Source of the DNA: an uncultured Propionibacteriaceae bacterium
GTDB lineage: Bacteria; Actinomycetota; Actinomycetes; Propionibacteriales; Propionibacteriaceae
Direction of reading: 5' to 3'
NCBI GenBank assembly: GCA_945911015.1
Contig: CAMDZW010000012.1
Span: forward strand, 18,804-82,803
Length of the DNA stretch: 64,000 bases
Shown: in pieces, positions 8,903 to 17,722 of the stretch
Layout of the letters: every line of letters starts with the position of its first letter
Position numbering within the stretch: the first letter of the stretch is position 1
Notes under the pieces: model-generated
Seen by the model: the letters and a program-made list of their open reading frames with translations, nothing else
Databases searched by the model: none
Told to the model about the DNA's origin: nothing
Position numbers and translations under genes: made by a program

Positions 8903-11542
8903 ATGGATGCTTCATCGTTGACCCCTCCGGCCCGATACCGCTGTGTGCGCAGTGATGCGCAGACGGTGCTGGCCCCCGATGCCATCGAAGACACCCGAGC
9001 CCACCGCGCCGGTTCGGACGGTTGGATCGACGCCGCAGCCGGTGACCTGTTCCACGGTCGCACCGTCGCCTGGCAGGCGCTGACCGTCAAGGACCAGGGC
9101 GTCGACGTCGAATGTGAGTGGGACCAGCCGGTCTTCGTGGACCGGGTGGTGCTCGACGCGGCAGCCCTCGACCAGGTGAGGCGGGTGCGTGTCCTGGTGC
9201 CGCAGGGAGGTCGACTGCGCCAGGTCGGACAGGTCGACCTGGCCTCGCGGACCGTCGACGAGTTCGTGCTGGAGCGCAGCACTCGGATCGGCATCGACGT
9301 CGGCGTTGCCGTGCAGCGTTGCATCATCCGCTTCGAGACCAGGATTGCCGACCTGGTCCTGGCCGACGGACTGGAGGTGGTCGGGCTCACCGTGCCACCG
9401 CTGGGGATCTTCCCCGCCCACCCGGTCGAGCAGCGCACCGGCAGCATCGCCCTCGCCGCGCTGGCCAGAGCCACGGTGACCGCCCACGGTGCAGCCGGTG
9501 GGCCCGCCGAACGGATCGCGTCCCATGCCGTGACCAGTGCCGAAGAAGCCGTCGCGATGACCTGGGCCCTGGCTGCCCGGCTCGAGGGTGGGCCGCACCA
9601 CGAGTCGGTCGTCATTGCCCCCGATCCGCAGTCGATGCCGACCCCGCAAGCGATGCCGACCCCGGAGTCGGGGGTCAGCCTTGCCCCGGAGGGTTTCGTG
9701 CTGGACGTCACCGACGACCGGATCGTGGTCAGCGGCGACGAAGCCGGGCTGCGTCATGGCGTCGAGTCTGTCCTCCAGCAGCTGGTCCTGGACGGTCGGG
9801 TCCAAGCCGGCCGGTTCATCGAGGAACCCCGACATTCCTTCCGTGGTGTGCATCTGCCCCTTCCCGGACCGTCGCAGCTTGATCATTTCCGGCGACTGAT
9901 CCGGTGGCTGGTGGTGCCGTCGCGACTCAACACCGTCATCGTTGAGATTGCCGGTGGGATGGAGTTCCGCACACATCCCGAGATCAACGAGGTCTGGCGC
10001 ACCGAGCACGCCCGGGCGATGGCCGGAGAGCGGAAGATGCCCGGCCACTTCAACATGGTCGCGCCCGGCGAAACCCTGTCCCAGCAGGAAACCCGGGAGT
10101 TGGTGGCGTGGATGAAGTCACTCGGGCTGGACGTGGTGCCGGAGATCCAGTCACTGTCGCATGTGCAGTACCTGACCCTGGCCCATCCCGAGATCGCCGA
10201 GGTGGCCGGTGAGGTCGACAACACTGCGACGGTCGACCTCTTCGATGCCGATCAACCCGCCGCGAAGGATCCCAGCTGCTACTGCCCGTCGAACCCGAAG
10301 TCGTACGAGCTGATCGATGACCTGATCGAGGAGATCATCGACGTCTTCGAGCCCGAGCACCATGTGCACCTGGGCCACGACGAGGTGTACGAGCTCGGCG
10401 TCTGTCCGACCTGTCGCGACAAGGACGCCGCACAACTGTTTGCCGATGACGTCAACCATCTGGTGGACACGGTCCGACGGGTCAGCGTGCATCCGGTCCG
10501 TCCGATCATCTGGTCCGACATGGTCCAACCCGATGCCAAGTACCGCGCCGGGGCGGCACTGGACCAGCTTCCCGAGGACCTGGTCATGCTCGACTTCATC
10601 TGGTACTTCGACCGCGAGCGCGACATCGAACACCACCTACTCAGGGCAGGACACGAGGTCGCCATCGGCAACCTGTACGCCAGCCACTTCCCCCGCTGGG
10701 AGACACGCTCGGCACAGCCGGGCATGATCGGCGGTCAGGTCTCCACCTGGGTGTCGACCGACGACGAGATCCTTGCCAGGGAAGGGAAGTACTTCGACAT
10801 CGCGATGGTCGCGGTGATGGTGTGGAGCGATCGGTACCACCGTCACCACCACCGCTCCCAGTCGCTGCGGATCGCCACCCAGCTCACTGATCTGCGGTCC
10901 CGACTCACCGCTCAGACCTGGACCGTTGGGGCCGACGGCATCGACCTGCTCCCGACGGCGACCGGCGATGACGGTGGAACGATCGCCGATGACCCGGTTC
11001 TGGCCGCGCTGGCCATCCGCGCCGGTGGTCCGGTCGACGTCCACGAAGCCCGGGGTGAGGTCAGCACGTACGGGATCGGTCACGCCATCGCGGTGCCGGC
11101 CACCGATGCCGACCACACCGACGGTGCAACGGCCACCCTTGCCGTACCTGCAGGGATCAGCGAGATCCATCTGGTGCACGCACTCAGCCGTCCGGTGGCT
11201 CGTACCGCTTGGGCCGGCCTGGTCGAGGTGGGTCGATATGTGGTCACCGACGGCGAGACCGAGCTCGCATCGCAGACGATCACCGGCGGCGGCACCGCCG
11301 GGCACCTGTTCACCCGGTACGCAACTGCGCTGCAGACCTCTTACTACCGCCACCAGGGTTGGACCGCCACCTACCGAGCCGATCCGGTCGAGGTCGGTCA
11401 GACCGACGACGGACGCGACCTGTGCCTCTACCGCACCGTGCTCACCCTGCCGGCCCCGCTCGAGGTCGAGGCAAGCCTGCGGGTCGAGATCGATGCCGAT
11501 GTCGGGACCGCACTGGTGCTGGCGGCCGCAGTGGGCCGGTAG
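8903..11542 (+). CDS. GH20-type beta-N-acetylhexosaminidase-like glycosidase, divergent
   Basis: An 879-residue protein. Residues 1-200 are beta-rich and may be a carbohydrate-binding or GH20b-like lead domain. A repeat PQ(S/A)MPTP lies near residue 240. The catalytic barrel begins at HSFRGVHLPLP near residue 312 and continues with EIAGGMEFRTHPEINEVWRT, LGLDVVPEIQSLSH and HLGHDEVYELGVCPTC near residue 490. In GH20 enzymes the Asp-Glu pair of HxGGDE is catalytic; here one Gly is replaced by His. A C-terminal beta-sandwich follows. No signal peptide is visible, so the enzyme may act on imported saccharides or be exported by an unknown route. ATG at 8903 chosen because of the -10 spacing. It stands alone before proS. 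Confidence 0.75.
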   Translation: MDASSLTPPARYRCVRSDAQTVLAPDAIEDTRAHRAGSDGWIDAAAGDLFHGRTVAWQALTVKDQGVDVECEWDQPVFVDRVVLDAAALDQVRRVRVLVPQGGRLRQVGQVDLASRTVDEFVLERSTRIGIDVGVAVQRCIIRFETRIADLVLADGLEVVGLTVPPLGIFPAHPVEQRTGSIALAALARATVTAHGAAGGPAERIASHAVTSAEEAVAMTWALAARLEGGPHHESVVIAPDPQSMPTPQAMPTPESGVSLAPEGFVLDVTDDRIVVSGDEAGLRHGVESVLQQLVLDGRVQAGRFIEEPRHSFRGVHLPLPGPSQLDHFRRLIRWLVVPSRLNTVIVEIAGGMEFRTHPEINEVWRTEHARAMAGERKMPGHFNMVAPGETLSQQETRELVAWMKSLGLDVVPEIQSLSHVQYLTLAHPEIAEVAGEVDNTATVDLFDADQPAAKDPSCYCPSNPKSYELIDDLIEEIIDVFEPEHHVHLGHDEVYELGVCPTCRDKDAAQLFADDVNHLVDTVRRVSVHPVRPIIWSDMVQPDAKYRAGAALDQLPEDLVMLDFIWYFDRERDIEHHLLRAGHEVAIGNLYASHFPRWETRSAQPGMIGGQVSTWVSTDDEILAREGKYFDIAMVAVMVWSDRYHRHHHRSQSLRIATQLTDLRSRLTAQTWTVGADGIDLLPTATGDDGGTIADDPVLAALAIRAGGPVDVHEARGEVSTYGIGHAIAVPATDADHTDGATATLAVPAGISEIHLVHALSRPVARTAWAGLVEVGRYVVTDGETELASQTITGGGTAGHLFTRYATALQTSYYRHQGWTATYRADPVEVGQTDDGRDLCLYRTVLTLPAPLEVEASLRVEIDADVGTALVLAAAVGR

Positions 11543-11588
11543 GGTGGTGCCGCCCAGCAGTGGGCCCACCAGTTGAGGGAGTAGCCAG

Positions 11589-13334
11589 TTGATCACGCGC
11601 ATGTCCGAACTGTTCGTCCGCACCCTGCGTGAGGACCCGGCCGATGCTGAGGTCGCCAGTCACCGCCTGCTGGTGCGCGCCGGGTACATCCGCCGGGCGG
11701 CGCCGGGCATCTACAGCTGGCTGCCCCTGGGGTTGGCCGTGTTGCGCAAGGTCGAGCAGATCGTCCGCGAGGAGATGGCGGCGATCGGTGCCCAGGAGGT
11801 CAGCTTCCCCGCGCTGCTGCCGCGGGAGCCCTATGAGGCGACGAACCGGTGGACCGAGTACGGCCCCAACCTGTTCCGGCTCTCCGACCGCAAGGGCGGT
11901 GACTACCTGCTCGGGCCCACCCATGAGGAGATGTTCACCCTGCTGGTCAAGGATCTGTACACCTCGTACAAGGATCTGCCGCTGTCGCTGTTCCAGATCC
12001 AGACCAAGTACCGCGACGAGGCCCGGCCGCGGGCCGGACTGTTGCGTGGCCGTGAGTTCGTGATGAAGGACTCCTACTCCTTCGACATCGACGAGGCCGG
12101 GCTGCAGAAGTCCTATGACGCCCACCGTGACGCCTACATCAAAATCTTTGAGCGGCTCGGCCTGGAGTACGTGATCGTCAAGGCCCAGTCCGGCGCCATG
12201 GGCGGATCGGCATCGGAGGAGTTCCTCGCCGTCTCGCCGATCGGTGAGGACACCTATGTCCGCTCGCCCGGCGGCTATGCGGCCAATGTCGAGGCCGTGG
12301 CGACACCAGCCCCCGCACCGATCCCGTACGAGGACGCTCCGGCCGCCCATGTCGAGGACACCCCTGACTCGGCCACCATCGAGGCCCTGGTCGCGGTCGC
12401 CAACCAACGGGTCCCGCGCGACACACCGTGGCAGGCCGGTGACACCTTGAAGAATGTGCTCTTCCGCATCACCCACGCCGACGGCAGCACCGAGGACCTG
12501 GCCATCGGCCTGCCCGGTGACCGCGCCGTCGACGACAAGCGACTCGAGGCCGTGCTGGGGGAGAGCTCGGTGTTCACCCCCTTCGACGATGCCGACTTCG
12601 CCCGGCACCCGCAGCTGGTCAAGGGTTACATCGGCCCCGGCGTCCTCGGTGAAGAATCGGCCACCGGGATCCGCTACCTGCTCGACCCTCGCGTGGTCAC
12701 CGGCACCCGCTGGGTCACCGGCGCCGACCGGGCTGGCCAGCATGTCTTCGATCTGGTCGCCGGCCGCGACTTCACCGCCGATGGCAGCATCGACGTCGCC
12801 GAGGTCCGCGAGGGGGATCCCTCGCCCGACGGATCCGGTCCGCTCGAGCTGGCCCGGGGCATCGAGATGGGCCACATCTTCCAGCTCGGTCGCAAGTACG
12901 CCGAGGCCTTGGGGCTGAGGGTGCTGGACGAGAACGGCAAGCTGGTCACCGTCACCATGGGGTCGTACGGGGTTGGCATCTCCCGTGCGGTCGCCGCCAT
13001 CGCCGAGAGCAACTGCGACGACCAGGGCCTGTGCTGGCCGGCTGACCTGGCTCCGTACCAGGTCCATGTGGTGGTGGCCGGCAAGGGCGAGGAACAACTG
13101 CTCGCCGCCACCGAGTTGGCCCAGGAACTCGCCGGGCGGGGGATCGACGTCCTCCTCGATGACCGCAAGGCCAGCCCCGGGGTGAAGTTTGCCGATGCCG
13201 AGCTGCTGGGCATGCCGACCGTCGTGGTCGTGGGCAAGGGGCTGGCCGATGGGGTGGTCGAGGTCAGGGATCGCCGCAGCGGGGCCCGGGAGAACATCGC
13301 CGTCGGCCAGGTGGTGGAGCATCTCGCGGGCTGA
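11589..13334 (+). CDS. proS: Prolyl-tRNA synthetase, bacterial type
   Basis: A 581-residue class II aminoacyl-tRNA synthetase. It has the bacterial layout: catalytic core with GPTHEEMFT and [17 protein letters not shown] (motif 2), an inserted editing domain at about residues 220-400, motif 3 [16 protein letters not shown] near 460, and the anticodon-binding domain at the C-terminus. I chose the TTG start at 11589 because GAGGGAG lies 8 nt upstream and the extra MITR matches actinobacterial homologues; the ATG at 11601 is the alternative. It ends 40 bp before a perfect palindrome. Confidence 0.97.
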   Translation: MITRMSELFVRTLREDPADAEVASHRLLVRAGYIRRAAPGIYSWLPLGLAVLRKVEQIVREEMAAIGAQEVSFPALLPREPYEATNRWTEYGPNLFRLSDRKGGDYLLGPTHEEMFTLLVKDLYTSYKDLPLSLFQIQTKYRDEARPRAGLLRGREFVMKDSYSFDIDEAGLQKSYDAHRDAYIKIFERLGLEYVIVKAQSGAMGGSASEEFLAVSPIGEDTYVRSPGGYAANVEAVATPAPAPIPYEDAPAAHVEDTPDSATIEALVAVANQRVPRDTPWQAGDTLKNVLFRITHADGSTEDLAIGLPGDRAVDDKRLEAVLGESSVFTPFDDADFARHPQLVKGYIGPGVLGEESATGIRYLLDPRVVTGTRWVTGADRAGQHVFDLVAGRDFTADGSIDVAEVREGDPSPDGSGPLELARGIEMGHIFQLGRKYAEALGLRVLDENGKLVTVTMGSYGVGISRAVAAIAESNCDDQGLCWPADLAPYQVHVVVAGKGEEQLLAATELAQELAGRGIDVLLDDRKASPGVKFADAELLGMPTVVVVGKGLADGVVEVRDRRSGARENIAVGQVVEHLAG

Positions 13335-13373
13335 TTCGGTCCCAGATGGTGCCCTGTTTGGTCCAGATGATGA

Positions 13374-13403
13374 CAGTTGGTGGAACTTCGGTTCCACCAA
13401 CTG
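13374..13403. promoter_or_regulatory. 13-bp perfect inverted repeat with TTCG centre (operator or terminator)
   Basis: CAGTTGGTGGAAC-TTCG-GTTCCACCAACTG. The arms are perfect and the centre is a TTCG tetraloop. It lies 40 bp after proS and ends 1 nt before the putative -10 (13405) of the D-aminoacylase. As RNA it would be a very stable UUCG hairpin that could end proS transcription. As DNA it covers the -35 region of the next promoter, the place for a repressor of the D-aminoacylase operon. There is no T-tract, so I lean to operator. Confidence 0.6.
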
Positions 13404-13404
13404 A

Positions 13405-13410
13405 CAGACT
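13405..13410 (+). promoter_or_regulatory. Candidate -10 box for leaderless D-aminoacylase gene
   Basis: CAGACT ends 6 nt before the ATG at 13417, the same hexamer and spacing as at dxr. Confidence 0.4.
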
Positions 13411-13416
13411 CGTCTC

Positions 13417-15018
13417 ATGTTGATCGCTGGCGGCCTCTTGGTCGACGGAACCGGAGCCGAACCCACCCACGCAGATGTCCTCATCGACGGAGATCGGATT
13501 GTCGCCGTCGGACCGGAGCTCGACGCTCCGCCGGGAGTCGAGGTGCTCGATGCCTCCGGTCGGCTCGTCACGCCGGGATTCATCGACATCCACACCCACT
13601 CCGATGTCAGCCTGCACCTCGACGGGCGAGGGGAGTCCAAGCTCCGGCAGGGGGTCACCACCGAGGTCATCGGCAACTGCGGCTTCTCCCCGTACCCACT
13701 CACCACGGGCGCCCGCCGGGACCAACTCGATCTGCTCGAAGGCATCGGCGATCCCCGGATCGACCCCGACTGGACTGACCTCGAAGGCTATGCCGCAGCC
13801 CTCACCGAGGCCGGCATCGCGGTCAATGTTGCCTCCCTGGTTGGCCACGGAGCGCTCCGGCTGGCCGTGGCCGGCACCTCTGACCGGTCCCTGGGCGCGG
13901 CTGAGCTCACGGCGGCCTGCGCCCTGCTCGACACCCAGCTGAGCCAGGGTGCCTTCGGCATGTCGACCGGACTGACCTATGTGCCGTCACGTTTTGCCGA
14001 CCGCGACGAACTGATGGGCTTCAGTGAAGTCCTTGCCGCCCACGGTGCCCTCTACGCCACCCACGCCCGAGGAGAGGCCGCCACCTCGATCCGAGAAGCT
14101 GCCGAGCTGTCGCTGGGCACCGGGGTGCGGGTGCAGTACTCCCATCTGGCGATCAACGACCCGGCCCGCTGGGGAGGCGCCCAACACGTCATCGACCTGA
14201 TCGCCGAGCAGCGCGCCGCCGGAGCCGACATCGCCGCCGACGTCTATCCCTATGCCGCCTCCGCGTCGGCGCTCACCCAGTACCTTCCGGTGTGGATCCA
14301 GGACGGCGGGATCGATGCGATGCGGCTGCGCCTGGCCGATCCCGATGTCTTCACCCGTGCCGCACAGGACCTTGCCCGCGGCTGGGGCATCAGCCCGGTG
14401 ACCGGCCGGATCCCGTGGTTCTGGGACCGGGTCGAGATCTCCCGTGGAGACCGGATCGCCGGGGTCCGCGACGGCGAGACCATCCAGGCGGCAGCCCGCC
14501 GACTGCGGCGTGACCCGGCCGGACTCGTCCTGGACCTGTGCCGGGTCGGTGGCCACCGCGTTCAGGTGGTGTTGCACTACCGGACCGAGGAAGACATGCA
14601 GGCCTTCCTCGGCGCCGACTTCACCACCATGGGTTCTGACGGATCCGCTGTCCCCTACGAGGTCGACCGTCACCCCCATCCGCGGTTCTTCGGCGCAACC
14701 GCTCGGACCCTGGGCCGCTACACCCGCGACCTCGAGCTGTTCAGCTGGGCCCGCGCGGTCCACAAGATGAGCGGCGCGGTCGCCGACCGTCTCCGGCTCA
14801 CCGACCGGGGGACCGTACGGGCCGGGCTGGCGGCCGACCTGGTGGTCCTCGACCCTGACCAGGTCAACGACCGGGCCACCTTCGCCGAGCCCAAACAGGC
14901 CCCGGTCGGCATCGACCATGTGATCGTCAACGGCGTCCACGTCGTTGCCGATGGGCAGCAGACCGAGGACCGGCCGGGCCGCGTCCTGCGCCACCAGTCC
15001 CGGAAGGACCAACCATGA
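13417..15018 (+). CDS. N-acyl-D-amino-acid deacylase (D-aminoacylase)
   Basis: A 533-residue amidohydrolase that releases D-amino acids from their N-acyl forms. The N-terminal small beta domain (LIAGGLLVDGTG) leads into GFIDIHTHSDVSL near residue 50 (HxH metal site). Next come TEVIGNCGFSPYP near 85 with the conserved Cys, SLVGHGALR, YATHARGEA and YSHLAI (metal His). GSDGSAVPYE near 405 supplies the metal-proximal Asp, followed by HPHPRFFG and KMSGAVADRLRL, all typical of this group. The stop overlaps the next start as ATGA, so it is coupled to the SelA-like PLP enzyme. Dihydroorotase or dihydropyrimidinase is less likely given the SDG and HPHPRFFG motifs. Confidence 0.9.
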   Translation: MLIAGGLLVDGTGAEPTHADVLIDGDRIVAVGPELDAPPGVEVLDASGRLVTPGFIDIHTHSDVSLHLDGRGESKLRQGVTTEVIGNCGFSPYPLTTGARRDQLDLLEGIGDPRIDPDWTDLEGYAAALTEAGIAVNVASLVGHGALRLAVAGTSDRSLGAAELTAACALLDTQLSQGAFGMSTGLTYVPSRFADRDELMGFSEVLAAHGALYATHARGEAATSIREAAELSLGTGVRVQYSHLAINDPARWGGAQHVIDLIAEQRAAGADIAADVYPYAASASALTQYLPVWIQDGGIDAMRLRLADPDVFTRAAQDLARGWGISPVTGRIPWFWDRVEISRGDRIAGVRDGETIQAAARRLRRDPAGLVLDLCRVGGHRVQVVLHYRTEEDMQAFLGADFTTMGSDGSAVPYEVDRHPHPRFFGATARTLGRYTRDLELFSWARAVHKMSGAVADRLRLTDRGTVRAGLAADLVVLDPDQVNDRATFAEPKQAPVGIDHVIVNGVHVVADGQQTEDRPGRVLRHQSRKDQP

Positions 15019-16151
15019 CCGACGTCTACACCCGACTCGGGCTGCAGCCGCTGTTGAACGCTGCCGGCCGCTACACCAAGTTCGGCGGATCGGTGATGCC
15101 ACCGCCGGTGGTCGCGGCGATGAACAGTGCCGCTGAGAGCCATGTCGACCTGGAGGCCCTCCAGACCACGGTGGGGCAGAAGATCGCCGAACTCACCCAC
15201 AACGAGGCTGCTTTCGTCACCACCGGCGCTGCCGCCGGTCTGGTGCTGAGCCTGATGGCCCTGGCCACCGGTCAGGATGAGGCCGCGGTACGTCGGATGG
15301 CCGAGGGCCGCCACCGCTCGCGTCAGGTGATCGTGCAGCGCTCCCAGGCCATCCCGTACCTGCCCGCGGTGCGCCTGGCCGGGATGGAGATCGTCGAGGT
15401 CGGCAACTTGTGGCTGACCGACGAACACGACATCCGTGCCGCGGTCACCGAGGACACTCTGGCGATCCTCCACGTCGCCGGACAGAATGTCGCCCGAGGC
15501 AGCATGCCGTTGCCCGAACTGGTGAGGGTCGCCGACGAGCTCGCTGTGCCGGTGGTCGTCGATGCCGCCGCCCAGCTGCCTCCGGTCTCCAACCTCTGGG
15601 AGCTCACCGGCGCCGGCGCCGTGGCTGCGGTGTTCAGCGGTGGCAAGGACCTCGAAGGACCACAGGCCAGCGGTCTGGTCGTGGGGACGGCCGCGCTGGT
15701 TGAGGCGATCCGACTGCACAGCGCACCGCGCCAGCGACTGGCCCGTGCACTCAAGACCGGCAAGGAGGAGATGGCCGGTCTGCTCGCCGCCGTCGAACGT
15801 TATGTCGGGCTCGACCACGACCAGCGTCGGGCTGGCTGGGACCGCACCCTCGCCGACTGGGCTGCCACTCTGGCCACGGTGCCCGGCATCTCCACCCTCC
15901 GGGACGAGCTCAACGAGGCCGGGCAGCCGCTGCCGCGCCTGTTGGTCAGCTGGGCCGACGGACCGCCGACCGCTGAGATCGTGGACCGTCTGTTGGCGGC
16001 GGGGCTCGCGGTGGCACCGGCCGGGGCGCAGACCATCGGCATGACACCCGAATGCATGCTCCCCGGCGAGGCCGACCCGATCGTGGCCCTGGTCCGCGAG
16101 GAACTCAGTCGGTCCATCCCGGCCACAACCGAGGTCCGGCCCCGGCCCTGA
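15015..16151 (+). CDS. SelA-like PLP-dependent enzyme (D-amino-acid/D-glucosaminate lyase group)
   Basis: A 378-residue fold-type I PLP enzyme of the SelA-like group, which also holds D-glucosaminate-6-phosphate ammonia-lyase relatives. The start TRLGLQPLLNAAGRYTKFGG is the group's hallmark. VDAAAQLPP near residue 182 gives the cofactor Asp, and FSGGKDLEGPQASG near 208 gives the PLP Lys. It lacks the N-terminal tRNA-binding extension of true selenocysteine synthase, and no selB or selD lies nearby. Coupling to a D-aminoacylase suggests it deaminates or otherwise processes the D-amino acid that is released. Its 3' end overlaps the convergent DUF4439 gene by 47 bp. Confidence 0.8.
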   Translation: MTDVYTRLGLQPLLNAAGRYTKFGGSVMPPPVVAAMNSAAESHVDLEALQTTVGQKIAELTHNEAAFVTTGAAAGLVLSLMALATGQDEAAVRRMAEGRHRSRQVIVQRSQAIPYLPAVRLAGMEIVEVGNLWLTDEHDIRAAVTEDTLAILHVAGQNVARGSMPLPELVRVADELAVPVVVDAAAQLPPVSNLWELTGAGAVAAVFSGGKDLEGPQASGLVVGTAALVEAIRLHSAPRQRLARALKTGKEEMAGLLAAVERYVGLDHDQRRAGWDRTLADWAATLATVPGISTLRDELNEAGQPLPRLLVSWADGPPTAEIVDRLLAAGLAVAPAGAQTIGMTPECMLPGEADPIVALVREELSRSIPATTEVRPRP

Positions 16152-17136
16152 CCGCAGCAGCAGCCCCGTCGACCAGCCAGGCGACGGCCGCCTCCCGTTG
16201 GTCTGCCCGGCAGGCCGCGACCCAGGCCCCGGAGAACACCAGCAGCGCATCCTCCATGTGCGCGACCAGCGCGCGGGCCTGCTTCGGGTCATCGGCGGCA
16301 TCGCCGGTCTCGTACTCCGGTTCGGCGGCCGGCACCGCCGCCCCACGGTCGCGCAGCAGCTCGGCCAGCCGATCCCGGAACTGGCGATGCTGCTCCAACC
16401 GCAACGACCACTCCTGGCTGTCAGCGGCCGCGATCGGGGTCAGCGCGACCGAGTAGCCGAAGACCATCGCATGGACCTGACTGAGCAGCTCCTGGGCGGC
16501 CCGGACCTCCTTCTTCGTCACGTACGGGAGATGGTCGGCCTCGGACGGTGCCGGGTCTGCTGCGGCTGCCAGAACCTCCCGGTCCTGGACCGCGCCGGCT
16601 GCCATCGAAGCCCACAACAAGGTCTCAGCACCGGAGGTCTCCCGGGCCCGAGCGCGATGGCCCTTGGCCAAAGTGGCCAGGTCCTTGGCAAGAGCCTTCT
16701 TCCCCGAGGCCACGGACTTCGGCACCGACACCGAGGGCAGGGGTGGAAAGGGCAGCACCACTGCAGCGGTCGGGTCCGGTGTGGCCGGCGTCGAGGACGG
16801 CAGCTTCTCCCGCAGGGTCGGGCGCTCGGTCAGCAGCACCTCGACCCGGCGCCGATGGGCCAGCTGACACCACGCGATGCGGGCCCGGTCAGCTCGGTCG
16901 AGATCCAGGTCGGCCAAGGCTTCGAGCCTGCCTAGGACATCGAGTTCGGCCTCCCGTCCGGCAGCCACGCCGACCAGCGGGGGCGGCGGGGTGCGGGTCG
17001 GGGGTGCAGGTCGGGTCGCGCCCGGACGCGGCTGCACCGTCGGACGCCAGGTGCAGGCGGCCACCGGCACCACGGCGGCACCGGTGATCCAGCCGAGAAG
17101 CCGCCGGCGGGAGCGCGGGACGGATGAGGACACCAC
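16105..17136 (-). CDS. DUF4439 ferritin-like lipoprotein
   Basis: A 343-residue protein starting GTG-GTG. The N-terminus has a twin-arginine-like stretch RSRRRLLGW and a lipobox ending VPVAAC with Cys at residue 28, so a membrane-anchored extracytoplasmic lipoprotein is expected. A long Ala/Glu/Arg-rich helical middle (residues 50-200) is followed by a C-terminal four-helix region, RAAQELLSQVHAMVFGYSVAL and QFRDRLAELLRDRGAAVPA, matching DUF4439. Function is unknown. In actinobacteria this gene often sits opposite rimP, as here (divergent, about 110 bp). Its 3' end overlaps the SelA-like gene by 47 bp. Confidence 0.75.
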   Translation of the reverse strand: MVSSSVPRSRRRLLGWITGAAVVPVAACTWRPTVQPRPGATRPAPPTRTPPPPLVGVAAGREAELDVLGRLEALADLDLDRADRARIAWCQLAHRRRVEVLLTERPTLREKLPSSTPATPDPTAAVVLPFPPLPSVSVPKSVASGKKALAKDLATLAKGHRARARETSGAETLLWASMAAGAVQDREVLAAAADPAPSEADHLPYVTKKEVRAAQELLSQVHAMVFGYSVALTPIAAADSQEWSLRLEQHRQFRDRLAELLRDRGAAVPAAEPEYETGDAADDPKQARALVAHMEDALLVFSGAWVAACRADQREAAVAWLVDGAAAAVRAGAGPRLWPGWTD

Positions 17137-17250
17137 TCACCGACCGTATGTCATGGACGTGGATGGCACGGTTGTGGCCGGTTTGCGGTCGGCGCGTTAA
17201 GGTTGGTCCTTCACAACTGGAACCACACAACCGGATCGAGGACAGCAGCC

Positions 17251-17721
17251 ATGGACGCCAATCGGATCAGCGCCGTACTGGAACCGGTGCTCATCGCCCA
17301 CGACCTGGAGTTGGAGGCGGTGGAGATCCAACGAGCGGGCCGGCGCAGTGTGGTCCGGGTGGTCGTCGACGGAGACGGTCCCGACGGACGTGGTCCCGGT
17401 CTGGACGACATCGCCGAAGCCACCCAGTCGGTCTCGGCCGCCCTCGACGAGACCGAAGTGACCGGGGACAGCCCGTACACCCTCGAGGTCTCCTCCCGTG
17501 GTGTGACCCGCCCGCTCATGCTGCCGCGACAGTGGCGACGCAACACTGGCCGCCTGGTCAAGGTCAACTTCACCTCCGACGAGGAGCCGGTCACCGGCCG
17601 GATCGTCGAGGTCGATGACGAACGGGCCACCCTTGACATCGCCGGTGACCACCGGTCGATCCCGTACACCGAAGTGGCCAAAGCTCTGGTCCAGGTCGAG
17701 TTCAACCGGAAGGATGGCTGA
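17251..17721 (+). CDS. rimP: Ribosome maturation factor RimP
   Basis: A 156-residue protein needed for 30S subunit assembly. The N-terminal alpha/beta domain has HDLELEAVEIQRAGRRSVVRVVVDGDG and DDIAEATQSVSAALDE; YTLEVSSRGVTRPL near residue 80 is the diagnostic RimP motif; an Sm-like C-terminal domain follows. ATG start with GAGGACAG upstream. A possible -10 is TAAGGT at 17198-17203. It heads the rimP-nusA-ylxR run; its stop is 1 nt before the nusA start. Confidence 0.95.
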   Translation: MDANRISAVLEPVLIAHDLELEAVEIQRAGRRSVVRVVVDGDGPDGRGPGLDDIAEATQSVSAALDETEVTGDSPYTLEVSSRGVTRPLMLPRQWRRNTGRLVKVNFTSDEEPVTGRIVEVDDERATLDIAGDHRSIPYTEVAKALVQVEFNRKDG

Positions 17722-17722
17722 G

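Noticed and set aside
8228..9711. Long open frame on the minus strand opposite the SIMPL and GH20-type genes
   Set aside because: Ser/Arg/Thr-rich shadow of the plus-strand genes with no recognisable domain or ribosome site; high-GC DNA leaves many long open frames.
11442..13745. 767-codon minus-strand frame opposite proS
   Set aside because: It mirrors proS in another frame and has the composition of an antisense frame, with no domains.
15015..16151. Selenocysteine synthase SelA
   Set aside because: The fold matches, but the N-terminal tRNA-binding part is missing, no selB or selD is nearby, and the gene is coupled to a D-aminoacylase.
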